From: CBDTYW01 sp965364735
GTDB taxonomy: Bacteria; Actinomycetota; Nitriliruptoria; Nitriliruptorales; Nitriliruptoraceae
DNA: 14,184 nucleotides
Assembly (NCBI GenBank): GCA_965364735.1
Contig: CBDTYW010000076.1
Coordinates: forward strand, 1-14,184
Direction: 5' to 3'
Part shown: one piece after another, positions 6,930 through 14,184 of the stretch
How positions within the stretch are numbered: the stretch's first letter is position 1
Layout: every line of letters begins with the position of its first letter
Made by a program: the position numbers and the translations under genes
Notes under the pieces: generated by a model
The model's input: the letters and a program-made list of their open reading frames with translations, nothing else
What the model was told of the DNA's origin: nothing
Database searches by the model: none

Positions 6930-7754
6930 TCAGCTGCGATCGATGACGTCGCGGAGCAGCAGTCCGAGGCGACCGCCTGCGGCAGCCCCCGCGTCCAGCA
7001 CCTCGCCATGATCGAGCGCCTCCTGCATCCCGGCTGCGAGGTTCGTCACGAGCGACAGGCCGAAGACCTCGGCTCCCATGTGGGTCGCAGCCTGGGCTTC
7101 GAGGACGGTCGACATGCCGACGAGGTCCGCCCCCATCGTCCGCAGCATGCGGATCTCGGCCGGGGTCTCGTAGGTCGGGCCGCGCAGGCCCGCGTAGACG
7201 CCGTCATGGACGACCTCGCCACGTTCCGTCGCTGCCTCTCGAGCGATCTCTCGGAGCCGTGGGCTGTAGACGTTGCTCTGGTCGACGAACCGCGTGTCGT
7301 ACGGCGGCGGGGCCAAGGGGCCGTCGAGCGCCGTCTCGCCCTGCATGTTGAGGTGATCACTGATGAGCACCGCGCTTCCGGGTCCCACGTCTGCCCGCAG
7401 TGACCCTGCGGCGTTCGTCAGGATCACCGTGCGGCACCCCGCCAGGATCGCGGCGCGAACACCATGGACGACCGCGCTCGCCGGGTTGCCTTCGTAGAGG
7501 TGCACGCGCCCCTGGCTGACGAGGACCTTGCGATCCCACGCCGAGAGCGACCTGAGCGTGCCGCCGTGTCCGGCCACCGTCGACGCAGGGAAGCCCGGAA
7601 GGTCAGCCGTGGAGACCGTCGCGACCTCGTCGCCGAGCCGACCAACGGCATCGGCCCAGCCCGATCCCAGCACGACGAGGACGTCGTGTCGTTCGACCCC
7701 GGTGCGCTCGGCGATCGCCTGGGCGGCGGCCTGCGCGGCAGCGAATGGCTCCAT
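6930..7754 (-). CDS. Purine nucleoside phosphorylase, trimeric class (PNP)
   Basis: Splits purine (deoxy)nucleosides with phosphate to free base and (deoxy)ribose-1-phosphate in the cytoplasm. At 274 residues it matches the trimeric PNP/MTAP family. Visible landmarks are the phosphate-binding GSGW (30-33), H63 in VAGHGG, GRVHLYEG (82-89), LTNAAGSL (112-119), GPTYETPAE with E196 (192-200), GMSTV (213-217) and VTNLAAG with N238. The asparagine at the base-binding position, rather than aspartate, points to 6-oxopurines (guanosine, inosine) as substrates. H249 fits the ribose-contacting histidine. The ATG at 7754 is chosen because homology begins there. In-frame sequence upstream to 7982 is Arg-rich and overlaps the DUF1648 gene. 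No ribosome binding site precedes it, so a leaderless transcript is possible. It heads the operon with the phosphohexomutase gene. Confidence 0.92.
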   Translation of the reverse strand: MEPFAAAQAAAQAIAERTGVERHDVLVVLGSGWADAVGRLGDEVATVSTADLPGFPASTVAGHGGTLRSLSAWDRKVLVSQGRVHLYEGNPASAVVHGVRAAILAGCRTVILTNAAGSLRADVGPGSAVLISDHLNMQGETALDGPLAPPPYDTRFVDQSNVYSPRLREIAREAATERGEVVHDGVYAGLRGPTYETPAEIRMLRTMGADLVGMSTVLEAQAATHMGAEVFGLSLVTNLAAGMQEALDHGEVLDAGAAAGGRLGLLLRDVIDRS

Positions 7755-7795
7755 GCGCAGACGGTAGTCAGCACCAGCAGCGGACGCGCGTCCCT
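7755..7795 (-). promoter_or_regulatory. Possible leaderless promoter of the PNP gene
   Basis: TACCGT at 7761-7766 (minus strand) fits TAnnnT and lies exactly 6 nt before the PNP ATG, the spacing expected when transcription starts at the start codon. No Shine-Dalgarno sequence is present, and no clear -35 hexamer is seen. The 41-bp spacer follows the DUF1648 stop, so read-through from that operon is the alternative. Confidence 0.35.
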
Positions 7796-8806
7796 TCAGC
7801 TGGCGGTGGCGCGGGCCGCGATCAGATCGTTGAGGACGCCTGCGCCGAGGACCGCGTCGTCGCAGGTGACCGCGAACTGCCTGGCCTCGGTGAGCTCGAG
7901 CCGGATCGCCTCGCCCGCGCGTGACACCAGAGCGGCCCGACGGATCAGCTTCACCGAGCCCCGGTATCCCCAGCCACCCCATTCCGACGGTCGCAGGTCG
8001 ATCGCCTCGGCCGCCAGGATCTCCTCGATCGGGAACCTCAGCGTCGGCGTGCCGAACGGGCCGAGGCCGATCCGCAGACCACGTGCGTCAACGGTGACCC
8101 GGTAGCTCGCGAGCACGAGGATCGGCAGGGCGATCACCACCAGCACGAAGCCGACCGGCCCCGTCAGCACCCACTGGAGCCAGGCCCCGAAGACCACGAA
8201 GCACAGCGCAATCGCGCGCAGCCATCTGGTGGACACCGAGACGGTCCAGGTGGCGTGCTGGCCCGGGACGAGTCCTGCGCTCGGCAGCACCCGCCCGCTG
8301 TGCGGAGGTTCCAGCACGACCTTGACCAGGATCCTCGCCACGAGCCCCATCGCGACCAGCGGGACGGCGATCACCAACAGCAGCTGCGCACCGCCGATCG
8401 ACTCGGCTTCCTGCCAGGTCGACGCCCCGTCGTTGACGGCGGCCGTGACGATTCCGATGAGCGCGAGCATCGAGGCGAGGAAGACCGCCAGGACCGGTGC
8501 GAACCGGGCCGATTCGACGCGACGGGTGGTCGCGAGCGTGGCGGCGGTCGCCACCCCGATCACGATCGGAAGCCACCCGGTCAGGATCGTGATCGCAGCG
8601 ATGGACATCTTGCCGTCGGGCCGTCCGGTGACGTCGAAGTGACTCGCGATCGGGTCCGGCAGGCTGCTCGATGACAGCGCGATCATCGCGGCGATGCCGA
8701 TCGACATCGGCAGGGCGACCGCCGCCACGACGACGACGGGGTTGCGCAGCGCCACCCGACCCGGTCGAGGGTCGGGCTCGCGCGCGTTGATGTCTGAGGT
8801 GTTCAT
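7796..8806 (-). CDS. DUF1648 domain membrane protein
   Basis: A 336-residue integral membrane protein with about six predicted helices (near 23-45, 68-92, 104-124, 139-161, 196-214 and 216-234). The DUF1648 signature LPDPIASHFDVTGRPDG (49-65) follows the first helix. The C-terminal 100 residues look soluble and PH-like, starting YRVTVDARGLRIGLGPFG and containing GGWGYRGS (277-284). The ATG at 8806 overlaps the regulator's stop as ATGA, with GGAG 8 nt upstream. A GTG two codons earlier is less likely. Overlap with a GntR regulator is the usual arrangement of this family in actinobacteria and Firmicutes, suggesting the regulator controls the membrane protein. The function of DUF1648 proteins is poorly known; the SdpI immunity protein belongs to a related group, which hints at envelope protection but proves nothing here. 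Confidence 0.82.
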   Translation of the reverse strand: MNTSDINAREPDPRPGRVALRNPVVVVAAVALPMSIGIAAMIALSSSSLPDPIASHFDVTGRPDGKMSIAAITILTGWLPIVIGVATAATLATTRRVESARFAPVLAVFLASMLALIGIVTAAVNDGASTWQEAESIGGAQLLLVIAVPLVAMGLVARILVKVVLEPPHSGRVLPSAGLVPGQHATWTVSVSTRWLRAIALCFVVFGAWLQWVLTGPVGFVLVVIALPILVLASYRVTVDARGLRIGLGPFGTPTLRFPIEEILAAEAIDLRPSEWGGWGYRGSVKLIRRAALVSRAGEAIRLELTEARQFAVTCDDAVLGAGVLNDLIAARATAS

Positions 8807-9153
8807 GCCCACTGCTCCGTGATCAGCGTGATGACCTCGTGCAGGTCCATCCCGTGCTTGCGGCAGTCGGCGACGAGCGCCTGCGCTGCCTGAACCGTCG
8901 ATGCGCGTCCGGCCGCGGCCTTGAGCACCGTCACTCCACGTCCGCGCCTCACCTCGACGAGACCCTCGTCCTGCAGCGCCCGGTAGGCCCGCAGAACGGT
9001 GTGCATGTTGACCTCGAGGCTCGCACCGAGATCACGCGCCGTCGGGAGCCGCTCACCCGCCACCACACGACCTTCGGCGATCGCGCCCCGCACCGCCGCC
9101 GCGATCTGCTCGTGCAGCGCGACGTCGTCGGAGGGGTTGATCGTGATCAGCAT
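8803..9153 (-). CDS. GntR family transcriptional regulator, YtrA type
   Basis: A 116-residue DNA-binding protein. The winged helix-turn-helix spans about 5-76: LHEQIAAAVRGAIAEGRV, GERLPTARDLGASLEVN (the helix-turn-helix), HTVLRAYRALQDEGLVEVRRGRG (recognition helix and wing). Only about 40 residues follow, with no large ligand-binding domain, which is the mark of the short YtrA subfamily; the C-terminal helices probably dimerise. The ATG at 9153 is chosen because it sits 6 nt behind a near-consensus -10. A ten-residue longer in-frame start would lie upstream of that -10 box. No ribosome binding site is present, so translation is probably leaderless. It is translationally coupled to the DUF1648 gene. 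Autoregulation is likely by analogy with the family; the effector is unknown. Confidence 0.88.
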   Translation of the reverse strand: MLITINPSDDVALHEQIAAAVRGAIAEGRVVAGERLPTARDLGASLEVNMHTVLRAYRALQDEGLVEVRRGRGVTVLKAAAGRASTVQAAQALVADCRKHGMDLHEVITLITEQWA

Positions 9154-9188
9154 TATTTGATTATTGCTAGAACAACCCGTCACGTCAA
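9154..9188 (-). promoter_or_regulatory. Near-consensus leaderless promoter of the GntR-DUF1648 operon
   Basis: On the minus strand TTGACG (9183-9188) and AATAAT (9160-9165) are separated by exactly 17 bp, each matching the sigma-70 consensus at five of six positions. The ATG follows 6 nt after the -10, so the transcript would begin at the start codon. The AT-rich stretch contains a tandem motif, CAATAAT then CAAATAAT, overlapping the -10 and the start; it could be an operator half-site pair or a second -10 register. Confidence 0.72.
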
Positions 9189-9217
9189 GTGTCGGCGCGC
9201 CACCCCCGCACGAGGCG

Positions 9218-11623
9218 TCAGTCGACGTAGGCCGACAGCTCGGCGAGGACCGCGTCGCTCACCGCGGATGTGCCGCCCATGATCAAGATCTTCGACAGGT
9301 CCGTGCGGGAGTCGAGGAAGGCACGCGTGTCGCCCGGGAGCGACGTCGGCAAGGTGAGCAGCAGGACGCCGCCCCGCGCGCCGACCAAGGGGCCCGCTCC
9401 GAGCGCGTCGGGGAAGTCGGCGCCGGTGGCGATCACGACCGTCCTGGCATCGGCGCCGCGCGCGATGGCGGCGCGCGCCGCCGCGGACGCGGTGGCGTAG
9501 CGGTTCGCACCGGAGACCCGCGTGACCGACGAGGCGACGGTACGGATCTCGTCCGCGACCGATGACGACACCGAGGCCGTGCCGCCCACGATCGTCACCG
9601 CGACGGAGTTCGCTGCGAGCCAGGACTTCGTGTCGGCGGGCAGCGACGTGGCGGTGACGAGCAGGACGGGGCGTGGGTCGGCGTCGACGGTGTCGGTCGC
9701 AGCGGCAGCACCGGCGGCCACGGCGTCGGGCCAGCCGCGGGACGGGTTCGCGTTGCGTCCCTCCACGACGAAGGCCGACGACACGTTGCCGAGCTCGTCC
9801 GCGACCAACGTGGCCGTTTCGAAGCGTGACGCCCCCGCGATCCGCCGGACCGTCAGCCCCATCCCGACCAGGTCGCTGCGGACCTTCGCCGACAGCGCAG
9901 CCTCGCCGCCGAGCATGATCGCGGTCGAGGCCCCCAGACGCTGGATCTCCGATCGGGTCGTGGACGCAAGCGACGACGAGCCCGTGAGGAGCAGCGGGCC
10001 ACCGTTCAACGCGGCCAGCGGCCCACCGGCAAGCGCGTCGGCGTACTGGTCGGAACGCGCGATCACCACGACGGAGGCCGACGCCCGCGTCGCCTGCGAA
10101 GCAGCGGCGGCCGTCGCGATCCGGTTCGAGCCCGACACCCGCGTGACGTTCTCGGAGACCACCGGCGGAGCCGTGGGCGTGGGCGAGGGAGGAACCGGCG
10201 CTCCGCCCAGCGCCGCCAACGCGGCGGCGAGGTCCACGAGGCCGTGTCCGCGGTCGAACGATGTCGATCCGGTCCCCGCAGCGCGCGGATCGGACGACGT
10301 CTCGTACGCCCCGCCGAACTTCCGCGCCGACGACAACAGCGCCTGCTCGATCTGGGCCGGCGTGGCGGCGGGGAACGCCTGGGAGAGGACCGCGACGTAG
10401 CCCGCCACGTGCGGCGCAGCCATCGACGTCCCGCTGATGATCGAGTAGTTCGCGTCGCCGGCTGACGAGCCCTGACAACCCTCGAGCTGGATCCGGCACG
10501 ACGACAGGATGCGCGTCCCCGGCGCGGAGATGTCCGGGTTGGTGAGGGGCGATCCGGACTTCCCGCGCGACGACGAGCCGGCCAGGGCCCCGTCAGGGGT
10601 GCCCGTGTCTGCGTCGTCGTAGTTCGCGACGCTGAGGATCCCCGGCGTCGGGTCCTTCGACGACGGGTTCACGTTGTCGGTGCTGCCGTCGCCCCCGTCG
10701 TTGCCGGCCGCCCAGACGACGACGACGCCGGCCGCGACGAGCTCTCGCTGCAGGCGTGTGACCGTGGAGTCGGGGTCGAAGTCTCCGCCGCCAACGGGTC
10801 CGAACGAGTTGTTGACGACGCGCACCCGGGGGCACGAGCCGTTCCCGCACGGGTCGGCGTGGTGCGCGACGAGCCACTCGAACGCGACGTTGGACGCGTA
10901 GACGGCGGCCGCCGCTCCTGTGGAGAGCACCACGAGATCCGCTCCCGGGGCCCCCCCGACGACGCGGTCACCGCGCCCCGTCGTCGACGGCACCCCGGCC
11001 GCGATGCCGGAGACGTGGGTCCCGTGGCCGCCGGACGAGTCGGTGTCGGAGTCGTTGCCGCTGGCCGGCTGCCAGCAGCTGTCCCCGGTGAACCCGACGA
11101 CGCAGAGGTTGTTCAGGTTGACGCGGACCTTCGACACGCCGTCGCGCTGGAAGAAGGGGTGGGTGCCGTCCGCGCCCGAGTCGATGATCGCGACCGAGAC
11201 GCCGGCCCCGTCCAGCGTGCCGCCGCCGGGCGCTGCGGTCTTCCCGACGACGTCGGCGGCGCGCGTGGCCTGGTGCGAGGTGTCGAGGTGCGCCACGAGC
11301 GGTTGGTCGATCTCGATCCGCGAGACACCCGCCAGCGCGGCCAGCGCCGCGAGCTCCACCCCGTCGACGACGCCTGCAGCGACCCCGATCGAATCCAGCC
11401 CGGGCAGCAGATCCCCTCCGGCCGAGCTCAGCAGGGCCTCGGCGGTCGCCAGGGCACCGTCGACCGCATCGATCATCACGATCTGCTCGCCAACCGCTGG
11501 AACGCCGACCACCAACGCCCCGTCGGCAGCCGTTGCCACGGGTGCCCCGAAGAGCGAGGTCACGCCGAGCACCAGACCGAGCACGGCCCCAGTTCGTCGT
11601 CGCGGGGCGAGTCGTCGCGTCAT
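9218..11623 (-). CDS. Secreted S8 (subtilisin-like) protease with three C-terminal CWB2 repeats
   Basis: An 801-residue exported serine protease. A signal peptide (1-32: Arg-rich start, hydrophobic GAVLGLVLGV, then APVATAA) is followed by an inhibitor-I9-like propeptide up to about 115. The S8 domain has D148 (AIIDSGADGTHP), H200 (GGHGTHVSG), the oxyanion N308 (WAAGND) and S400 (SGTSMAAPHVAG), so the full catalytic machinery is present. Three close cysteine pairs (C174/C183, C259/C264, C376/C383) suggest disulfides. A proline linker at 478-487 leads to CWB2 repeats starting near 494, 593 and 701, with (F/Y/W)xDA motifs at 527, 631 and 737. The CWB2 repeats should hold the enzyme on the cell wall. 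AGGAG lies 5 nt before the ATG, which is only 19 bp behind purA, so cotranscription with purA is likely. The substrate is unknown. Confidence 0.93.
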   Translation of the reverse strand: MTRRLAPRRRTGAVLGLVLGVTSLFGAPVATAADGALVVGVPAVGEQIVMIDAVDGALATAEALLSSAGGDLLPGLDSIGVAAGVVDGVELAALAALAGVSRIEIDQPLVAHLDTSHQATRAADVVGKTAAPGGGTLDGAGVSVAIIDSGADGTHPFFQRDGVSKVRVNLNNLCVVGFTGDSCWQPASGNDSDTDSSGGHGTHVSGIAAGVPSTTGRGDRVVGGAPGADLVVLSTGAAAAVYASNVAFEWLVAHHADPCGNGSCPRVRVVNNSFGPVGGGDFDPDSTVTRLQRELVAAGVVVVWAAGNDGGDGSTDNVNPSSKDPTPGILSVANYDDADTGTPDGALAGSSSRGKSGSPLTNPDISAPGTRILSSCRIQLEGCQGSSAGDANYSIISGTSMAAPHVAGYVAVLSQAFPAATPAQIEQALLSSARKFGGAYETSSDPRAAGTGSTSFDRGHGLVDLAAALAALGGAPVPPSPTPTAPPVVSENVTRVSGSNRIATAAAASQATRASASVVVIARSDQYADALAGGPLAALNGGPLLLTGSSSLASTTRSEIQRLGASTAIMLGGEAALSAKVRSDLVGMGLTVRRIAGASRFETATLVADELGNVSSAFVVEGRNANPSRGWPDAVAAGAAAATDTVDADPRPVLLVTATSLPADTKSWLAANSVAVTIVGGTASVSSSVADEIRTVASSVTRVSGANRYATASAAARAAIARGADARTVVIATGADFPDALGAGPLVGARGGVLLLTLPTSLPGDTRAFLDSRTDLSKILIMGGTSAVSDAVLAELSAYVD

Positions 11624-11642
11624 CGGGGCTCCTGCGCGTCGG

Positions 11643-12920
11643 TCAGATCTTGTCGAGGGTCTGCGTGCGCTTCGGACCGACGCTCACCCAGGTGATCTTG
11701 GCGTGCGACTGCTCCTCGAGGAACTCGACGTAGGCGCGTGCGTTCGCCGGCAGGTCCGCGAACGTCGTCACGTCGGTGATGTCCTCGGTCCAGCCGGGGA
11801 GCTCCTCGTAGATGGGCTTCGCGTGGTGGAAGATCGACTGGTGGGGCGGGAAGTGCTCGTAGCGCTCGCCGTCGTACTCGTACGCCACCGCGACCTTCAA
11901 GGTCTCCAGGTTCGACAGGACGTCGAGCTTGGTGAGGAAGATGTCGGTGAAGCCGTTGACGCGGTTGGCGTAGCGCGCCAGCACGGCGTCGAACCAGCCG
12001 ACGCGACGACGGCGCCCCGTGGTCGTGCCGTACTCGCCGCCGACGTCGGTGATCTGCTCGCCGACGGTGTCGAACAGCTCGGTCGGGAACGGACCAGCGC
12101 CGACGCGGGTCACGTAGGCCTTGGTGATGCCGATGACCTGGTCGATGTGCTTCGGGCCGAGCCCGGCGCCGGTCAGCGCCCCGCCCGCGACGGGGTTCGA
12201 CGACGTCACGAACGGATAGGTGCCGTGGTCGAGGTCCAGCAGCGTTCCCTGCGCGCCCTCGAGGATGATGTTCTTGCCGGCCTCGAGCTCGCGGTGGATC
12301 AGGTCGACCGAGTCGACGAGGCACGGCTTGAGCCGGTCGGCGTAGGCGAGGTACTCCTCGGCGATCTCCTCGGCATCCATCGGGAGGCGGTGGTAGATCT
12401 TGGAGAGCTGTTCGTTCTTGATCTCGAGCGCGGCCTCGAGCTTCTGGCGGAAGATCTTCTCGTCGAAGAGGTCCTGGAAGCGCAGGCCGATGCGTGAGGC
12501 CTTGTCGGCGTAGCACGGTCCGATGCCGCGCTTGGTGGTGCCGAGCTTGGCGGCGCCGAGGCGACGCTCGACGAGCATGTCGAGCTCGCGGTGGTACGGC
12601 ATGATCAGGTGGGCGTTGCCGGAGATCTTGACGCGGTTCGTGGCGTCGATCCCGCGGGCGTCGAGGCCGTCGAGCTCGGTGATGAGCACGCCCGGGTCCA
12701 CGACGACGCCATCGCCGATGAGCGGGGTCACGTGGGGGTAGAGCACGCCCGACGGGATGAGGTGGAGCTTGAACACCTCGTCGCCGACGATGACCGTGTG
12801 CCCGGCGTTGTTGCCGCCCTGGTAGCGAACGACCAGATCGGTCTGCTCGGCGAGCAGGTCGGTCGCCTTGCCCTTGCCCTCATCGCCCCACTGGGCACCG
12901 ACAATGATCGTGGCTGGCAC
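11643..12920 (-). CDS. purA: Adenylosuccinate synthetase
   Basis: Joins IMP and aspartate with GTP hydrolysis to adenylosuccinate, the first step of the AMP branch of purine synthesis (cytoplasm, homodimer). The 425 residues are the normal length. Visible motifs are VGAQWGDEGKGK (7-18) with catalytic D13, GNNAGHT with H41, GTTKRGIGPCYADKASR (127-143), LEGAQGTLLDLDHGTYPFV (220-238), the aspartate loop GTTTGRRRRVGWFD (298-311) and the guanine-binding VSVGPKRTQT (412-421). The start is GTG at 12920 with GGAG 7 nt upstream. The S8 protease gene begins 19 bp after its stop. A 152-bp spacer separates it from the small membrane protein gene upstream, so it likely has its own promoter. Nothing is missing or unusual in the protein itself. 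Confidence 0.97.
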   Translation of the reverse strand: MPATIIVGAQWGDEGKGKATDLLAEQTDLVVRYQGGNNAGHTVIVGDEVFKLHLIPSGVLYPHVTPLIGDGVVVDPGVLITELDGLDARGIDATNRVKISGNAHLIMPYHRELDMLVERRLGAAKLGTTKRGIGPCYADKASRIGLRFQDLFDEKIFRQKLEAALEIKNEQLSKIYHRLPMDAEEIAEEYLAYADRLKPCLVDSVDLIHRELEAGKNIILEGAQGTLLDLDHGTYPFVTSSNPVAGGALTGAGLGPKHIDQVIGITKAYVTRVGAGPFPTELFDTVGEQITDVGGEYGTTTGRRRRVGWFDAVLARYANRVNGFTDIFLTKLDVLSNLETLKVAVAYEYDGERYEHFPPHQSIFHHAKPIYEELPGWTEDITDVTTFADLPANARAYVEFLEEQSHAKITWVSVGPKRTQTLDKI

Positions 12921-13057
12921 TTCGCGACTCCGCGGTTCGATGACGAACTGGACTGGGAGCCTGCCACCACGCGCCGTGCGAGGGCCGCTTCCCGCGAGAG
13001 CCTAGCCATGCGCGCCCACGCGACACCACCCCACGTGAGCTCGGACAGGCGCGCAGG

Positions 13058-13072
13058 CGCACAAGCTGTGCG
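13058..13072 (-). terminator. Weak hairpin behind the small membrane protein gene
   Basis: A 6-bp stem, cgcaca and tgtgcg, with a 3-nt loop begins immediately after the stop codon on the minus strand. It is short and lacks a T-tract, so it is only a possible end of the LiaF-like/membrane protein operon. Confidence 0.22.
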
Positions 13073-13396
13073 TCAGATGTCGCGCGGGAGCTCGACGGTG
13101 TCCGACGAGGTGGTCGTCGTCACGACGAGGTCCAGCGCCTCGGCGAGGTCGGGGTCCTCATCCGGGGAGGTGAAGGCGACCTGGGTCGCGGCGGCCTGCT
13201 CCTCGATGCGCTCCCGACGGGCCTGGGAGACCGTCTGTGCGAGCAGCGCCCCGCCGAGGGCCAGCACGAAGACCGGGCCGACCCAGACAGCGTCGACGAA
13301 CCGCCCGATGCCGTCACCGCTGACGAGGACGAGGCCGGAGCCGAGCACCAGCAGACCGAGGACGAAGGAGAGGGGGTCGAAGTCGTGGCGTCGCAT
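13073..13396 (-). CDS. Small two-helix membrane protein of unknown function
   Basis: A 107-residue protein that I do not recognise beyond its layout. A short basic N-terminus (MRRHDFDP) is followed by two hydrophobic helices at about 9-28 and 35-56. After these come a charged helical stretch, QARRERIEEQAAA (58-70), and an acidic, Thr-rich tail ending VELPRDI. The ATG overlaps the stop of the LiaF-like gene as TGATG, and GAGGAG sits 8 nt upstream, so the two are translationally coupled. The coupling suggests that it works with the LiaF-like protein in the envelope, perhaps as a membrane partner. No enzyme motif, lipobox or cleavable signal sequence is visible. Confidence 0.78.
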   Translation of the reverse strand: MRRHDFDPLSFVLGLLVLGSGLVLVSGDGIGRFVDAVWVGPVFVLALGGALLAQTVSQARRERIEEQAAATQVAFTSPDEDPDLAEALDLVVTTTTSSDTVELPRDI

Positions 13397-14184
13397 CAGC
13401 GGATCTCCTCAAGGGTGACGGTCTCGTCGGGTTCGGTGATCGAGAAGGTCGAGGCGGTCGGGGTCCCGCGCCGGACGATGATCTGGCCGGCGCCGACGTT
13501 CACCCGGAGACGGACCGTCCGCCCTGACGCCTCCGATCCGGTGCCCTCCGACATGCTCACACCGACCCCGGCGCGGGCCTGCCGGTCGGTCCGGATCTCG
13601 CCGGCCCCGATGGAGGCCTCGAGCTCGAGCCGCATGTCCTCCGGGACCCAGACGTTCACCTGACCAAAGGTGAGATCGACATCGACCTCGAAGGTGTCGT
13701 CGTCACCGGCCGGTGACGGGCCGTACGGGATCTCGCTCAGATCGACGGTGACCTCGCCGGCGAAGTGCCGGATCGCCTGGCCGTCCTCGACGGCCGGCAG
13801 CACGACCCGCTCGCCGGAGGCTCCGCTCATCGGGAGTCCGAGCCCGTCGAACGCCTTGCCGGCGATGGCGACCGGCAGGATGAGCAGCGCGACGAGGAAC
13901 AGCCAGCGGGCACGCCCCCGCCACGCCCCGAGGACGAGGGCCGCTCCGAGGATGATCAACCCACCGGCGGCGAGGTCACCGAGCCAGACCGTCCACCAGC
14001 CGAGGCCGTCGCCGAGCGTGGCGACACCGAGGCTGAGCAGCAGCACGGCGAGGGTGGCACGTCCGAGCCAGGACCGTTCCCGACGCTCACGACGGGGCGT
14101 CGATGGCATGATCGGCCCGCCCTGGGGTGGGGAGACGTGCGGCGGAACGGTCGGTGGCGGGGCCGACGACCACGCCGCGGGCTC
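13396..14184 (-). CDS. PspC/LiaF-like membrane protein, C-terminal part (runs off the right edge)
   Basis: The frame encodes at least 262 residues and stays open to position 14184. The first 25 visible residues are Pro-rich (APPPTVPP, then HVSPPQGG) and run into RRERRERSWLGRATLAVLLL. Three hydrophobic helices follow at about 43-58, 66-87 and 92-110 of the visible part. The C-terminal 120 residues form a beta-rich LiaF-like (cell wall-active antibiotic response) domain with two related segments, FGQVNVWVPEDMRLELEA and VRLRVNVGAGQIIVRRG. Actinobacterial PspC proteins often read PspC, Pro-rich linker, helices, LiaF-like domain, so the PspC half is predicted beyond the edge. The Met at 14109 lacks a ribosome binding site, making it an unlikely start, but a separate gene starting there cannot be excluded. 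The likely role is envelope stress sensing or modulation. Confidence 0.66.
   Translation of the reverse strand, partial: EPAAWSSAPPPTVPPHVSPPQGGPIMPSTPRRERRERSWLGRATLAVLLLSLGVATLGDGLGWWTVWLGDLAAGGLIILGAALVLGAWRGRARWLFLVALLILPVAIAGKAFDGLGLPMSGASGERVVLPAVEDGQAIRHFAGEVTVDLSEIPYGPSPAGDDDTFEVDVDLTFGQVNVWVPEDMRLELEASIGAGEIRTDRQARAGVGVSMSEGTGSEASGRTVRLRVNVGAGQIIVRRGTPTASTFSITEPDETVTLEEIR

Noticed and set aside
9189..9217. GC-rich palindromic ggcgcgcc behind the S8 protease gene as a terminator
   Set aside because: It is self-complementary without a loop and has no T-tract; too weak to call.
10920..12497. A 525-codon plus-strand open frame across the protease start and purA
   Set aside because: It crosses the junction of two well-supported minus-strand genes and has a low-complexity translation, so it is an antisense shadow.
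12999..13004. TAGGCT on the minus strand as a -10 for purA
   Set aside because: No -35 at a suitable distance and about 80 bp from the GTG; a TAnnnT match alone is too common to report as a feature.
12921..13072. The 152-bp spacer upstream of purA as a riboswitch or small gene
   Set aside because: No recognisable purine riboswitch core, and no coding frame with a start and ribosome binding site; only the purA GGAG is supported.
1..14184. Mobile elements, CRISPR arrays, toxin-antitoxin pairs, tRNA or rRNA genes
   Set aside because: No transposase or integrase motifs, no regularly spaced short repeats and no tRNA-like cloverleaf were noticed by reading; no scanning program was available.

Overview
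This is a very GC-rich window (roughly 70% by eye), densely packed and almost entirely coded on the minus strand. The conserved nucleoside-salvage genes, the TAnnnT-type -10 elements with little or no leader, and two secreted proteins with cell wall-binding repeat 2 (CWB2) modules point to a high-GC actinobacterium. Proteins pairing CWB2 repeats with subtilase or CHRD domains are, from memory, common in deep lineages such as the Nitriliruptoria/Euzebyales. That placement is an inference and was not tested.

Layout. (1) 1-1896: the start of an aldehyde dehydrogenase gene at the left edge and deoC (both minus), divergent from upp (plus), the only gene on the plus strand. (2) 1926-5036: an SCO6745-family protein and a secreted protein with three CWB2 repeats followed by three CHRD domains, separated by a perfect 12-bp hairpin. 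(3) 5166-7754: a purine nucleoside phosphorylase and a phosphohexomutase (pmm/pgm family), arranged as an operon. (4) 7796-9153: a YtrA-type GntR regulator and a DUF1648 membrane protein with overlapping ATGA stop/start, driven by a near-consensus leaderless promoter. (5) 9218-12920: purA, and 19 bp behind it a secreted S8 subtilase ending in three CWB2 repeats. (6) 13073-14184: a small two-helix membrane protein coupled by TGATG overlap to a PspC/LiaF-like membrane protein whose reading frame stays open to the right edge.

How they fit together. DeoC, the aldehyde dehydrogenase, Upp, PNP and the phosphohexomutase form a salvage route. PNP releases bases and pentose-1-phosphate, the phosphomutase family interconverts sugar phosphates, DeoC splits deoxyribose-5-phosphate to acetaldehyde and glyceraldehyde-3-phosphate, the dehydrogenase could oxidise the acetaldehyde, and Upp recovers uracil. 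PurA adds the AMP branch of purine synthesis. In Streptomyces-type genomes, as recalled, these salvage genes sit together. Here the SCO6745-family and CWB2-CHRD genes lie between upp and the phosphohexomutase gene. The surface theme (two wall-bound proteins and a LiaF-like envelope protein) is the accessory layer. No mobile element, CRISPR array, tRNA or rRNA was seen, and no gene-free stretch exceeds about 150 bp.
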